Positions 25,709 through 34,234 of a stretch of DNA of 64,000 bases are shown piece after piece. The notes under the pieces were generated by a model. That model was given only the letters and a program-made list of their open reading frames with translations. It searched no databases and was not told the origin of the DNA. The stretch spans positions 4,588,001 to 4,652,000 of the forward strand of contig NZ_LT607755.1 of the NCBI RefSeq assembly GCF_900090275.1, given 5' to 3'. The position numbers and the translations under genes are program-made. Within the stretch, counting starts at the first letter, position 1. Every line of letters begins with the position of its first letter. Source of the DNA: Micromonospora zamorensis. GTDB taxonomy: Bacteria; Actinomycetota; Actinomycetes; Mycobacteriales; Micromonosporaceae.

Positions 25709-26299
25709 GTGGCCGAGTATCCGCAGGACGTCGTGCAGCGCTTCCACGGCAGCCCCGAACAGGTCGACGCCGGCCTGGTGGGCGACCCGCCGCGCACGTG
25801 GGAGTCCGTCGTCATCGAGGAGTACGACAGGGCCTGGGCGCAGCGGTTCACCGCAGTCCGGTCGTCGCTCACCGAGGCGTTGGGCGCTCTGATCATCGCG
25901 GTCGAACACGTCGGGTCCACGGCGGTGCCGGGGCTCGCTGCCAAACCCGTCATCGACATCGACCTGGTCATCGAGGACACCGCCGAGGAGTCCGGCTATC
26001 TCCCCGCCCTGGAACGGCTCGGCTACCGGCTCGTCCTACGGGAGCCCTGGTGGCACGGGCACCGGATGCTGCTCAGCGCCGCCGAGGACGTCAACCTGCA
26101 CGTCTGGCCGCAGGGTGCGCCCGAACCGGTCCGGCACCGGCTGTTCCGCGACTGGCTGCGCTCGCATCCACACGACCGGGAGCTCTACGCCGCGACCAAA
26201 CGACGCCTCGCGCAGGACACCGCGCCCCGACCCCGCGACTACAGCCTGGCGAAGAACGACGTCATCGACGAGATCTACGCGCGCATCTTCGCCGCCTGA
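25709..26299 (+). CDS. GrpB family protein (nucleotidyltransferase fold)
   Basis: 196 aa. GrpB/UPF0157 proteins have the DNA polymerase beta-like fold. Seen: VEHVGSTAVPGLAAKPVIDIDLVI, with GS and the DxD metal pair, then a late KNDVI segment. Substrate unknown. GTG at 25709 has AGGAGG at 25698-25703, which fixes the start. Divergent from the AraC gene with about 140 bases between. Confidence 0.9.
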   Translation: MAEYPQDVVQRFHGSPEQVDAGLVGDPPRTWESVVIEEYDRAWAQRFTAVRSSLTEALGALIIAVEHVGSTAVPGLAAKPVIDIDLVIEDTAEESGYLPALERLGYRLVLREPWWHGHRMLLSAAEDVNLHVWPQGAPEPVRHRLFRDWLRSHPHDRELYAATKRRLAQDTAPRPRDYSLAKNDVIDEIYARIFAA

Positions 26300-26353
26300 A
26301 GCTGGTCGGCGATCCGGGGCCGAGCGCGACGAGTTGGCCTGCGCGGGTGGCTC

Positions 26354-26932
26354 TCAGCGGGGCGACTGCTGCATGACCCAGGTGGGCACGGGCTCCGGCA
26401 GGAAGCCCGCCACCTCCCAGCCGGCGCGGCGGTACAGCTCGACGTTGGCCGGTTTGCTGGTTTCCAGGATCGCCGGCAGACCGTCGGCGGCGGCGCGCTC
26501 CAGCCCGGCCCGCATGACGGCGCGGCCCCAACCGCGTCCGGCGCTGTCGGGGTGGGTGCCCAGGACGCCGAGATACCAGAACGGGAACGCGGGCAGGGCT
26601 GCGTGCACGGCATCGTCGTAGCTCTGCACCCGAGCCTGCACGTCAGCGGGGTATCGAGCTGGCGTTGTGTGGCCGGCCGCCGGCTCGGCCGGTGGCTCCC
26701 AGATTGCGACCGACGCTCCCCCAGCGATCGTCCAGATCGACGACCGGTGCACCCGCTTGTCGAAGAGGTTCCCGAAGAAGGTGGCGGCGTACTCGGGATA
26801 GGTCTCATCGTCGGGAAACAGGTGCCGCAGCACGGGATCCTTGACGAACGCGGCGACCAGCGTGTCGACCACTGCTCGACGGTCCGCTGGGGTGGCGATG
26901 GTGATCTCGGGCGCTGTCACAGCAGTCGACAC
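26354..26932 (-). CDS. GNAT family N-acetyltransferase
   Basis: 192 aa. The acetyl-CoA loop is in LGVLGTHPDSAGRGWGRAVM (about residues 121-140), followed by LETSKPANVELYRRAGWEV, the usual C-terminal strand of GNATs. The start is uncertain: GTG 26932 has a weak CGGA, while GTG 26920 is in the same frame. Substrate unknown. Convergent with the GrpB gene. Confidence 0.85.
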   Translation of the reverse strand: MSTAVTAPEITIATPADRRAVVDTLVAAFVKDPVLRHLFPDDETYPEYAATFFGNLFDKRVHRSSIWTIAGGASVAIWEPPAEPAAGHTTPARYPADVQARVQSYDDAVHAALPAFPFWYLGVLGTHPDSAGRGWGRAVMRAGLERAAADGLPAILETSKPANVELYRRAGWEVAGFLPEPVPTWVMQQSPR

Positions 26933-26985
26933 TATCCGGAAAAGCGCCTTGACCCTGACACGGTGGCGGACCGGAGACTGGCCCC

Positions 26986-27870
26986 ATGGACCTCGATGAC
27001 TACCGGAGACACTCCCCCTACAGCGACCCCGGTCGGCACGGTGGGCTTCTCGACGCCGTGGCGACCGACATCCCCACCGTGGCGGCGACCGCCCGCAACG
27101 TGATCGTCCACTACCGGGCCGGCGGCGTAGAGCTGCCCGACGATCGGCTGGACGAGGTGAACTGCCGCTGGGTGGACCGCATCCTGGACACGGACCAGTC
27201 CCGCTTTCCCCTGCCACTCACCGCTGAGCGCCCGGTCGTCGACCGGGTGGCCGGCTGCTGCCGGGACCACACGTTGCTCTCGGTGGCGGTGCTGCGCCAA
27301 CACGGCATTCCCAGCCGCAGCCGGGTCGGGTTCGCCTCCTACTTCACGCCCGGCTGGCACCACGATCACGTGCTGCTGGAGTACTGGAACGGCGAACGAT
27401 GGGTCTGGGCCGACCCGGAGATCGACCCTGCCGGCGACTGGCGGTTCGACGGCTACGACATCGACCCGACGGCAGGGCTCTTCGACTCGGCAGCACGGGT
27501 GTGGTCGGCGTACCGGGCCGGGGCGATCGACCCCGACGTCTACGGCGTGGCCCCGGAATCGCCGATCCGTGGTGCCTGGTTCATCCACGGCTACGTCATC
27601 CAGGAGCTGGCTCACCGGCAGAAGGACGAGCTGTTGCTGTGGGACAGCTTCGGCGCGATGACCGACGACCTCACCGACGCCGACCTCACTCTCGCCGACG
27701 AGATCGCCGCCCTGCTGCTCGCCGCCGACGACGGCGACGAGGGCGCGGAGAAGGCGCTCGCCGACCGGTACGCGACGGACAGCCGCCTGCGTCCCGGCGC
27801 TCAGGTACAGAGCTTTTCACCGGTCTCCAACACGGTGAGCACAGTCGATCTGCGCCTCAGCCGAACGTGA
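26986..27870 (+). CDS. Transglutaminase-like domain protein
   Basis: 294 aa. A transglutaminase-like core with catalytic triad candidates: Cys in GCCRDHTLLSVAVLRQHGIPSRSR, His in GWHHDHVLLE and Asp in WADPEID. The Cys-His-Asp order and the GIPSRSRVG strand match bacterial transglutaminase-like cysteine proteases. Cytoplasmic, with no signal peptide. ATG at 26986 has GGAG upstream. Its last 14 bases overlap the convergent redoxin gene. Confidence 0.85.
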   Translation: MDLDDYRRHSPYSDPGRHGGLLDAVATDIPTVAATARNVIVHYRAGGVELPDDRLDEVNCRWVDRILDTDQSRFPLPLTAERPVVDRVAGCCRDHTLLSVAVLRQHGIPSRSRVGFASYFTPGWHHDHVLLEYWNGERWVWADPEIDPAGDWRFDGYDIDPTAGLFDSAARVWSAYRAGAIDPDVYGVAPESPIRGAWFIHGYVIQELAHRQKDELLLWDSFGAMTDDLTDADLTLADEIAALLLAADDGDEGAEKALADRYATDSRLRPGAQVQSFSPVSNTVSTVDLRLSRT

Positions 27871-28798
27871 AGGCGTACGCCTGGGCGCCCGGCTCGCCGA
27901 ATGTGATCTCCAGGGTCCGCTCCCGGACCGCGCCGGCCTGGCGGACGAGCTGGTAGAGGCGGCCGTCCTGGAGCACGCCGTTGCCGTCTTCGTCGACGTC
28001 GACGCCGTGTGACGGGCCGGGTGCTTCGCCGTCGAGGAGCACCCGGAACGGGATCGACCGTCCCGTCCCGGGGGCCAGCACGAGATGCGCGTCGCGGCCG
28101 TGGAACCGGAAGGCGATGCTGCCGCCGGCCCGATCGGCCACGACGCTCTCCGACCCGATCGTCCACTCGCCCGCCAGGGCCCACTGGTTGAGGCCCAGGC
28201 TCTCCGGCAGCTCGTAGGCGCGGCGTTCGTCGAGTGCCGGGCCGTTCGGCGACGCGAAGTGTTCGCCACGACTGAATCCGAGGTACGTCTCGGGCGTCCG
28301 CAGTTCGCCCCAGTCGGCCTCCGCCTCCGGGCCAAGACCCTTCACGGGTACGGGGGCGCGCTCGATGCCGAGCAGTTGCTGGAGAACCCGCTCGGACTGC
28401 TCGTAGCGCCCTTCACCGAAGTGCTCGTCGCGGATGACCCCGTCGGTGTCGACGAAGTACAGCGCCGGCCAGTACTGGTTGCCGAAGGCGCGCCAGATCG
28501 CGTAGTCGTTGTCGACCGCCACCGGATAGTCGATCGATCGCGCCGCGACCGCCCGCCGCACCCCGTCGACGTCGTGCTCGAACGAGAACTCGGGCGTGTG
28601 CACGCCGATGACGACCAGCCCGTCGTCGCGGTAGGCCTGCGACCAGGCACGGACGTACGGCTCCTGGCGCAGCCAGTTGATGCAGGTCAGCGTCCAGAAG
28701 TTCACCAGGACGACGCGCCCGCGCAGGTCGGCGGGGCCGAGTGGCTCGGAGTTGAGCCACTCGGCCGCCCCGTTCAGCGGGGGCAGGTGCACGGCCAT
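27857..28798 (-). CDS. TlpA/DipZ-like redoxin with one cysteine and C-terminal beta domain
   Basis: 313 aa. A thioredoxin-fold domain (about 1-150) has NFWTLTCINWLRQEP at the active site. The normal CxxC is C-I-N-W here and no other cysteine exists in the protein, so a classical disulfide exchange is not possible unless a partner supplies the second thiol. The C-terminal 150 residues are a beta-rich DipZ-type domain. It lies directly after the epoxide hydrolase gene (ATG at 28798 touches that gene's TAG), so both are made together. No membrane part, unlike full DipZ. Confidence 0.85.
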   Translation of the reverse strand: MAVHLPPLNGAAEWLNSEPLGPADLRGRVVLVNFWTLTCINWLRQEPYVRAWSQAYRDDGLVVIGVHTPEFSFEHDVDGVRRAVAARSIDYPVAVDNDYAIWRAFGNQYWPALYFVDTDGVIRDEHFGEGRYEQSERVLQQLLGIERAPVPVKGLGPEAEADWGELRTPETYLGFSRGEHFASPNGPALDERRAYELPESLGLNQWALAGEWTIGSESVVADRAGGSIAFRFHGRDAHLVLAPGTGRSIPFRVLLDGEAPGPSHGVDVDEDGNGVLQDGRLYQLVRQAGAVRERTLEITFGEPGAQAYAFTFG

Positions 28799-30025
28799 CT
28801 AGCGAAGCGACCGGAAGGCGGTGCGAAGCTCTTCGGAGAAGATCTTCGGCTGTTCCCAGGCCGCGAAGTGCCCGCCCACGTCGAGCTTGTTGTAGTAGAT
28901 GAGGTTCGAGTACGCCTGCTCGGCCCAGCTCTGCGGCGCCTCGTACAGCTCGTCGGGAAAGACGCTCACGGCGACCGGGACCTTGACGCCCTTGGCGGCG
29001 AAGAACGAGAGCTTGTTCTCCGCGTACAGCCGGGCGGCGGAAATCGCGGTGTTCGTCAACCAGTAGAGCGAGATGTTGTCCAGGATGTCGTCGCGGGTGA
29101 GACCGGCCTTGGCCCCGTCGAAGACCTGCGCGATCAGTGCCAGGCTCTTCGCGTCGTGGTCGAGCAGGAAGGACGCCAGGCCGACCGGAGAGTCCGCCAG
29201 CCCGGTCAGCGTCTGCGGTCGCGTCGCCATCATGAGGGCGTACGCGACGTGCTTCCAGACGTAGTTGGCTTCCTCGGCGGCACGCATCTCATCGTCGGAC
29301 AGGCCGGATGGCAGCGAGCCCATGGCGTTGTTCGCGCCGGTGGTGTCGCCCTGGAACAACAGGTCGATCTCCGGTGGGATCGCACCGGGCATGTTGGTGT
29401 GGATGCCGAGCAGTTCCGGGGGCGCCTGGATGCCCATCTGGTCGACGATGACCGCGCCCCAGTCGCCGCCCTGCGCGACGAACCGCGAGTAGCCGAGACG
29501 CTTCATCAGCTCGGTCCAGGCGGTCGCGATCTTCTGCGGGTTCCATCCCGACGTTGTCGGTTTGCCGGAGAAGCCGTGGCCCGGCAGCGACGGGATCACC
29601 AGGTGGAAGGCGTCCGACGCGCTGCCGCCGTGCGCGGTGGGGTCGGTCAGCGGCTCGATGATCTTCATTTGCTCGATGATCGACCCGGGCCACCCGTGGG
29701 TGACGATCAGCGGCAGCGCGTCCTCGTGCTTCGAGCGCACGTGGATGAAGTGGATGTCGACGCCGTCGATGGTGGTCATGAACTGCGGCACCGAGTTCAT
29801 TCGTGCCTCGGCCTTGCGCCAGTCGTACTCCTTTTCCCAATAGCGGGCGACGGCCTGAATCGTCGCGAGTGGCACGCCCTGCGACTGGTCGTCAACCGTT
29901 TCCTTGTCCGGCCAGCGGGTGGCCGCGATGCGCCGTTTCAGGTCGTCCAGGTCCGCCTGGGGAATGTCGACCGAGAACGGCCGAATCTCCGTGGTGCCGG
30001 GGCGAGTCTTGGTTTTGACAGCCAT
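28799..30025 (-). CDS. Epoxide hydrolase (alpha/beta hydrolase, EHN type)
   Basis: 408 aa. The N-terminal EHN segment (IRPFSVDIPQADLDDLKRRI... TRWPD) precedes an alpha/beta hydrolase core with the oxyanion HGWPGS, the nucleophile Asp in QGGDWGA and the catalytic His in GGHFAAWEQP. It opens epoxides to diols by a covalent ester. ATG at 30025 follows GAGAGGA by 6 bases. The stop abuts the redoxin start. Natural substrate unknown. Confidence 0.93.
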   Translation of the reverse strand: MAVKTKTRPGTTEIRPFSVDIPQADLDDLKRRIAATRWPDKETVDDQSQGVPLATIQAVARYWEKEYDWRKAEARMNSVPQFMTTIDGVDIHFIHVRSKHEDALPLIVTHGWPGSIIEQMKIIEPLTDPTAHGGSASDAFHLVIPSLPGHGFSGKPTTSGWNPQKIATAWTELMKRLGYSRFVAQGGDWGAVIVDQMGIQAPPELLGIHTNMPGAIPPEIDLLFQGDTTGANNAMGSLPSGLSDDEMRAAEEANYVWKHVAYALMMATRPQTLTGLADSPVGLASFLLDHDAKSLALIAQVFDGAKAGLTRDDILDNISLYWLTNTAISAARLYAENKLSFFAAKGVKVPVAVSVFPDELYEAPQSWAEQAYSNLIYYNKLDVGGHFAAWEQPKIFSEELRTAFRSLR

Positions 30026-30181
30026 GCGTGTTCCTCTCCGTCTAGGTTTGCGCCTCGTGAGGGGAATCATGGGGTGAAGGCACTGCCCGGACCTGTGTGC
30101 CAATTCGAGATGGGCACGCCGCCGCCATATCTCGGAGCCTAGAACGCCGCGCCCCGGGCTCGTGGCGATACGAGCAGTCCC

Positions 30182-31018
30182 TCACTGGTCCTGCCCGGGG
30201 GCGGCTACCGCGTGCTCGGCGGCTCGGCTGATCTGCTCCCAGCCCGCCCAGGTGTCCATCCGCCGACGGGAGACGTCGAACGCCAGGTCGTACACCATGC
30301 TCCCGAGCAGGAGCCGCAGCGGCGGGTCGTCGCTGTCGACCAGGCGCAGCAACGCCTCGGCGGCCAGCCGGGGCTCGCTGTCGATCGAACCCTCCGCCCA
30401 CTGTCGTTCCAGTTCGGCGCGCAGCGGCGCGTACGCCTCCATCGGGGTGGTGGCGCTCAAACTGGTGTAAAGGTCGGTCCAGTAACCGCCCGGCTGCACG
30501 ATGCTGAGCTTGATGTCGAAGGCCGCCGCCTCCATTGCCAACGCCTCACTCATGCCTTCCAGGGCGAATTTGCTCGCGCTGTACATGCCGGTGCTCGGAA
30601 AACCACCCAACGCGGCGATGCTGGACACCTGCACGATGTGGCCGGACCGTTGGGCGCGCAGATGCGGCAGCACCGCCTGACTGACCCACAGCGCGCCGAA
30701 GAGGTTTACCTCGAACTGGGCTCGCGCCTCCGCCTCGGTGAACTCTTCGACCATTCCCATCGACAGGGTCCCGGCGTTGTTGACGACGATGTCGAGCCGT
30801 CCGAAGTGCTCGACGGCGGTGGCCACGGCGGCGAAGACCGCAGCCCGGTCGGTCACGTCGAGGGTCAGCGTCAGCAGCCGGTCGCCGTGGCGCTCGTCGA
30901 AGTCGTCCCGGGCGATGGTCCGGGCGGCGGCGACCACCCGGTCCCCACGGTCGAGCGCGGCGTCGGTGAAGGCGCGGCCCAGGCCGCGGCTGGCGCCGGT
31001 GATGAACCAGGTGCGCAT
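30182..31018 (-). CDS. Short-chain dehydrogenase/reductase
   Basis: 278 aa classical SDR: TGASRGLG nucleotide motif (residues 8-15), NNAG, and catalytic Ser-Tyr-Lys in SSIAALGGFPSTGMYSASKFALEG. It oxidises or reduces an unknown alcohol/ketone with NAD(P). ATG at 31018 has GGATGGAG upstream. Divergent from a TetR regulator, with a perfect palindrome between the two starts, so expression is very likely repressed by that TetR. Confidence 0.93.
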   Translation of the reverse strand: MRTWFITGASRGLGRAFTDAALDRGDRVVAAARTIARDDFDERHGDRLLTLTLDVTDRAAVFAAVATAVEHFGRLDIVVNNAGTLSMGMVEEFTEAEARAQFEVNLFGALWVSQAVLPHLRAQRSGHIVQVSSIAALGGFPSTGMYSASKFALEGMSEALAMEAAAFDIKLSIVQPGGYWTDLYTSLSATTPMEAYAPLRAELERQWAEGSIDSEPRLAAEALLRLVDSDDPPLRLLLGSMVYDLAFDVSRRRMDTWAGWEQISRAAEHAVAAPGQDQ

Positions 31019-31041
31019 GTCGGAGCTCCATCCCTTAGCGA

Positions 31042-31062
31042 GACGAGACGGTCCGTCTCGTC
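31042..31062. promoter_or_regulatory. TetR operator 1 (perfect 21-bp palindrome)
   Basis: GACGAGACGG-T-CCGTCTCGTC, 10-bp perfect arms about one centre base. It lies 24 bases upstream of the SDR ATG. A second near-copy lies 59 bp away. Confidence 0.85.
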
Positions 31063-31100
31063 ATGAAGGCAAGATTAAGCCGCGTCATCCCGGCCGTCAA

Positions 31101-31121
31101 GACGAGACGGTTCGTCTCGTC
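31101..31121. promoter_or_regulatory. TetR operator 2 (near-perfect 21-bp palindrome)
   Basis: GACGAGACGG-T-TCGTCTCGTC, one mismatch from operator 1, ending 19 bases before the TetR ATG. The pair probably lets the regulator repress itself and the divergent SDR. Confidence 0.85.
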
Positions 31122-31140
31122 ACTGATATCGTGGCGCCCC

Positions 31141-31740
31141 ATGACCCCCAACACGGCCCGCCGGAGAGAGACCTCCCGGCGCGCCATCCTCACCGCGGCC
31201 TTCGACCTGCTCCAGGAGATCGGGTACGCGAAGGTCAGCATCGAGGGCATCGCCGCGCGCGCCGGCGTCGGCAAACAGACCATCTACCGCTGGTGGCCGT
31301 CCAAGGGCGCGGTCATCTTCGACGCGTTCCTCATGCTCAGCGAGGCCACCGAGGGCGGGCCGCCGACCCTGCCGGACACCGGCGACCTGGCCGCCGACCT
31401 GACCCTGGTGCTTCGCGCCACGGTCGAGGAGATGAACGATCCCCGGTACGAGCAACCGATGCGCGCCCTGGCCACCGAGATCGCGCTCGACCCCGAGCTG
31501 GCGGTGGCCTACGCCGAACGGCTGGACGGGCCGCTGAAGGAGGCCAAACGGCAGCGCCTACGCAGCGCCCAGCAGGCCGGGCAACTCGCCGACGACATCG
31601 ACCTCGACGCGGCGGTGGACCTGATCTGGGGACCGTTGTTCAGCCGATGGCTGCAACGCAGCGGACCGCTCACCGCCGAGTACGCCGACCTCGTCGTCAC
31701 CACCGCCCTCGACGGGTTGCGCCCCCGCCGGCCGGCTTGA
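31141..31740 (+). CDS. TetR family transcriptional regulator
   Basis: 199 aa. The N-terminal HTH reads RRAILTAAFDLLQEIGYAKVSIEGIAARAGVGKQTIYRWWPSK; the C-terminal helices form the ligand pocket (TetR_C_16-like fold). It starts with ATG at 31141, and divergent operators lie just upstream. Its TGA stop (31738-31740) lies inside the left arm of a family 1 repeat. Confidence 0.92.
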   Translation: MTPNTARRRETSRRAILTAAFDLLQEIGYAKVSIEGIAARAGVGKQTIYRWWPSKGAVIFDAFLMLSEATEGGPPTLPDTGDLAADLTLVLRATVEEMNDPRYEQPMRALATEIALDPELAVAYAERLDGPLKEAKRQRLRSAQQAGQLADDIDLDAAVDLIWGPLFSRWLQRSGPLTAEYADLVVTTALDGLRPRRPA

Positions 31741-31818
31741 TCCACTCGACTTCCGTGAAACCGGTCCATCCCCGGCCCCAGGAAACCCCGCTTTCCTTGA
31801 AGCCGAGTGGACCAAGCC
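31734..31818. repeat. Intergenic long hairpin, family 1 copy C
   Basis: Outer arms GGCTTGATCCACTCG and CGAGTGGACCAAGCC pair with one mismatch. Inner parts CCGTGAAA and TTTCCTTGAAG match copy A. The left arm contains the TetR gene's stop codon. The unit lies 41 bases before a convergent gene's stop. Confidence 0.8.
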
Positions 31819-31859
31819 GGGTCGACGTGGCTCCCGGCTCGGGGCACATGCTCCCGATG

Positions 31860-32375
31860 TCAGGCGAACGACAGCTCGGCGAAGCTGATCCCGGCGCGCT
31901 CGGCGGGGGTGAGGATCTGCTGGGCGACGTGCTGCGGCGGCATCCGAAGGAACTGGGTGTAGCCAGGAGCTCGGAGGCGGAGATCAAAATTCTGACCCTC
32001 GATGTGCCACAACGGCTCCGGGTTGTTGTCAGGGGATTCGAGGCGGTGAAGGTCGGCGATCTCCATGACGTCGTGGAGCGGGCCGAGCCGGCCGTCGATG
32101 CCCCACGCACCGTCGAACACGAGCGTCGCGGGCGCGATCCAGAAGGTGAAGCGCTGGTCTTCTTCCGCAGGTTGCACCCACCGCACGATGTAGTCGAGAT
32201 CGAGCAGCATCCTGGCAGGCGGAAGGGTGTCGTCCACACAGTCGGCAATGCTCAGCGCATGGATCCGGCAGTCGTGCCAACCCATGCTCAGGAAGTCGGC
32301 GTCGGTCCAGGTGGCCTTGGACAGACCTGACGGACCGTGCGGCAAGCTGATCACCGGATCAGTATCCGGGACCAC
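31860..32375 (-). CDS. Hypothetical protein, no family recognised
   Basis: 171 aa from GTG 32375. Soluble, acidic, with FLSMGWHDCRIHALSIAD, WIAPATLVFDGAWGIDG, DLHRLES and a C-terminal MPPQHVAQQILTPAER. The layout (a hydrophobic beta-rich body) recalls small immunity or Imm-like proteins but that is a guess. GACGAGG is a possible ribosome site. Divergent from an expansin-like gene. Confidence 0.7.
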   Translation of the reverse strand: MVPDTDPVISLPHGPSGLSKATWTDADFLSMGWHDCRIHALSIADCVDDTLPPARMLLDLDYIVRWVQPAEEDQRFTFWIAPATLVFDGAWGIDGRLGPLHDVMEIADLHRLESPDNNPEPLWHIEGQNFDLRLRAPGYTQFLRMPPQHVAQQILTPAERAGISFAELSFA

Positions 32376-32490
32376 GACGACCTCGTCGCCCCCACCGCCC
32401 TGAACGGACTGCTACCCCACCGGTGCGGTGAGTGAAATTTTGCTCGACGATTTTGCGCTGCCGCAGCACGCTGCGGCAACATCAGGCGCC

Positions 32491-33405
32491 GTGACGGCAC
32501 CAGGCTCGGCCCCCTTCAACGACACCCCGGTCGGCACACTCCGGTCGCGTCGGCGGGTCAGACACTGGTTGGCCGGCGCCGGGGTCACCGCCCTGGCCGC
32601 CGTACTCGGCATCACCCTCGCCGTACGCGGTGGTGCCACCCCGGCCTGCGCCGCGCCACCAACCGGAAACGCCGTCCACAAAGCAAAGGCCAGCTTCTAC
32701 GACGCCGGCCGCTCGGGCGGCAACTGCTCCTTCCCCGGCCCACCCGCGGACCGGCTGTACGTGGCCCTCGGCTCATCGGCGTACTCCGGGTCCGCGGCTT
32801 GCGGCAGCTATTTGGACGTGACCGGCCCGAAGGGCACCGTCCGCGTCATGGTCATGGACCAGTGCGGCGGGTGCGGGACCGGCAAGATCGACCTCTCCGA
32901 CGAGGCGTACGCCAAGATTGCCGACCGGGCGCAGGGCATCGCGCAGGTGACGTACCGGGCGGTGGTGAACCCGCCGCTCGACGGAGGCCTCACCTTCCGG
33001 ATGAAGGGCGGCGCCTCGCGGTACTGGTTCGCGGTGCAGGTCGGCAACCACGGCAACCCACTCCGCTCGGTCGAGGCACAGGGGCCCGGCGGCGGCTTCC
33101 ACAAGGCGGCCCGCGAGAGCGACAACTACTGGACCGTCGAAGGCGGGATCGGCCCCGGGCCCTACAACATCAGGGTCACCGACCTGTACGGACGCCAGGC
33201 GACCGCCACCGCGATCCGGCTGGTCACGAAGCAGGTCCAACGCAGCACGGCCGCACTCGCCTCTCCCACGCCGCCCAGCAGTTCACCGTCGGCTCCGCCG
33301 TCCCCCAGCATCGCGCCCTCGCCGACCCCGTCCGAATCGGTCGCACCAACGGCGACCATCGAAGCGCTCGCCGGTGCCGCCCCGCTCAACGCCCCTCGCT
33401 GCTGA
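32491..33405 (+). CDS. Expansin/RlpA-like secreted protein (double-psi beta-barrel)
   Basis: 304 aa from GTG 32491. A membrane/signal segment at about 25-55 (HWLAGAGVTALAAVLGITLAV) is followed by a double-psi barrel: ASFYDAG, ALGSSAYSGSAACGSYLDVT, and VMDQCGGCGTGKIDLSDEAYAKI with the catalytic-region Asp. A second beta domain ends near WTVEGGIGPGPYNIRVTDLYG, as in bacterial expansins that loosen cell walls without hydrolysis. The C-terminus is a Ser/Pro/Thr linker. An in-frame GTG at 32428 exists, but a hairpin and A+T-rich stretch lie between it and 32491. Confidence 0.85.
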   Translation: MTAPGSAPFNDTPVGTLRSRRRVRHWLAGAGVTALAAVLGITLAVRGGATPACAAPPTGNAVHKAKASFYDAGRSGGNCSFPGPPADRLYVALGSSAYSGSAACGSYLDVTGPKGTVRVMVMDQCGGCGTGKIDLSDEAYAKIADRAQGIAQVTYRAVVNPPLDGGLTFRMKGGASRYWFAVQVGNHGNPLRSVEAQGPGGGFHKAARESDNYWTVEGGIGPGPYNIRVTDLYGRQATATAIRLVTKQVQRSTAALASPTPPSSSPSAPPSPSIAPSPTPSESVAPTATIEALAGAAPLNAPRC

Positions 33406-33424
33406 CCCGCCCACCGGCGCCGAC

Positions 33425-33874
33425 TCAGGAGGTGTCGGCACGGTCGTTCCTCTCCACCATTTCAGTGAAGGGCAGGGGGCAGCGGGTGCTTTCGGCGCAG
33501 GCGACCAGGTCGTCGCAACCGGCCGAGATGGCGTCCCGCAGGGTGTCGCGGATGTCGGTCAGGTCCGTCAGCCTCTGCTCGACCTCGATGAGCTTCTCCC
33601 TGGCACGCGCCTGAAGACCGGTGTCGGTTCGGGCCCTCTGCTGGTGCCGGCCGGCGTCGAGCAGATCGGCAACCTCGTTGAGGGTGAAGCCCAGGCGTTG
33701 CGCGGTCTTGATGACTCGCAGCAGGGTGACCGTCTCGGCCGGGTATAGCCGGTGCCCGCCCGGCGACCGCTGCGGCGAGTCGAGCAGGCCCCGGTGCTCG
33801 TAGTAGCGCAACGTCTGCTGGTTGACTCCTGCCGCGTCGGCCAGTTGACCGCTGCGCAGGCCCGACCCGGTCAC
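33425..33874 (-). CDS. MerR family regulator (metal-type, with three C-terminal cysteines)
   Basis: 149 aa. The winged helix reads RSGQLADAAGVNQQTLRYYEHRGLLDSPQRSPGGHRLYP, then a long dimer helix. The C-terminus has GCDDLVACAESTRCPLPF, with three cysteines in the position where MerR/ZntR-type sensors bind metal. Starting at 33874 it overlaps the preceding gene's stop by 4 bases, so the pair is coupled. Likely a soft-metal or thiol-stress sensor. Confidence 0.9.
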   Translation of the reverse strand: MTGSGLRSGQLADAAGVNQQTLRYYEHRGLLDSPQRSPGGHRLYPAETVTLLRVIKTAQRLGFTLNEVADLLDAGRHQQRARTDTGLQARAREKLIEVEQRLTDLTDIRDTLRDAISAGCDDLVACAESTRCPLPFTEMVERNDRADTS

Positions 33875-34227
33875 CTCTGATCTCGCAGAGACACGGCCCG
33901 CTCGGCGAGGGCGTCGAGCACGGCGACGTGGGCTGCCGGCACCCGGACGTCCAGCGAGAGCGAGTCGGGGCCCGGCCGGGAGAGGCCGAACGTGAAGAAG
34001 GAGCAGCAGGACGACTCACGGGCCGTCAGGTCCCGCACCATCTCCTCGACCTGCGCACCACCATCGAGCCGCAACCGCAGGTGCTGCGCCGACACGCGGT
34101 CGAGGCCCCGCACCGCATCGGTGAAGAACTGGTCAAACTCGGCGAGCCGCAGCGGCTGTTCAGCCGTCGGAAGGGTGCAGGCGTCCGGCACCCAGGCGTC
34201 GTCCGTCGTGATGTGGCGATCACTCAT
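33871..34227 (-). CDS. Small Cys-pair protein co-transcribed with a MerR regulator
   Basis: 118 aa from ATG 34227. A helical protein with the motif ARESSCCSFFTFGL; the adjacent cysteines could bind a soft metal. Proteins with such ECC/SCC-FF motifs often neighbour MerR-type metal regulators, but the function is unknown. The stop overlaps the MerR start. The ATG lies about 7 bases after a TACCGT -10-like box, so the transcript may be leaderless. An alternative start is ATG 34266. Confidence 0.75.
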   Translation of the reverse strand: MSDRHITTDDAWVPDACTLPTAEQPLRLAEFDQFFTDAVRGLDRVSAQHLRLRLDGGAQVEEMVRDLTARESSCCSFFTFGLSRPGPDSLSLDVRVPAAHVAVLDALAERAVSLRDQR

Positions 34228-34234
34228 ATCGTCG

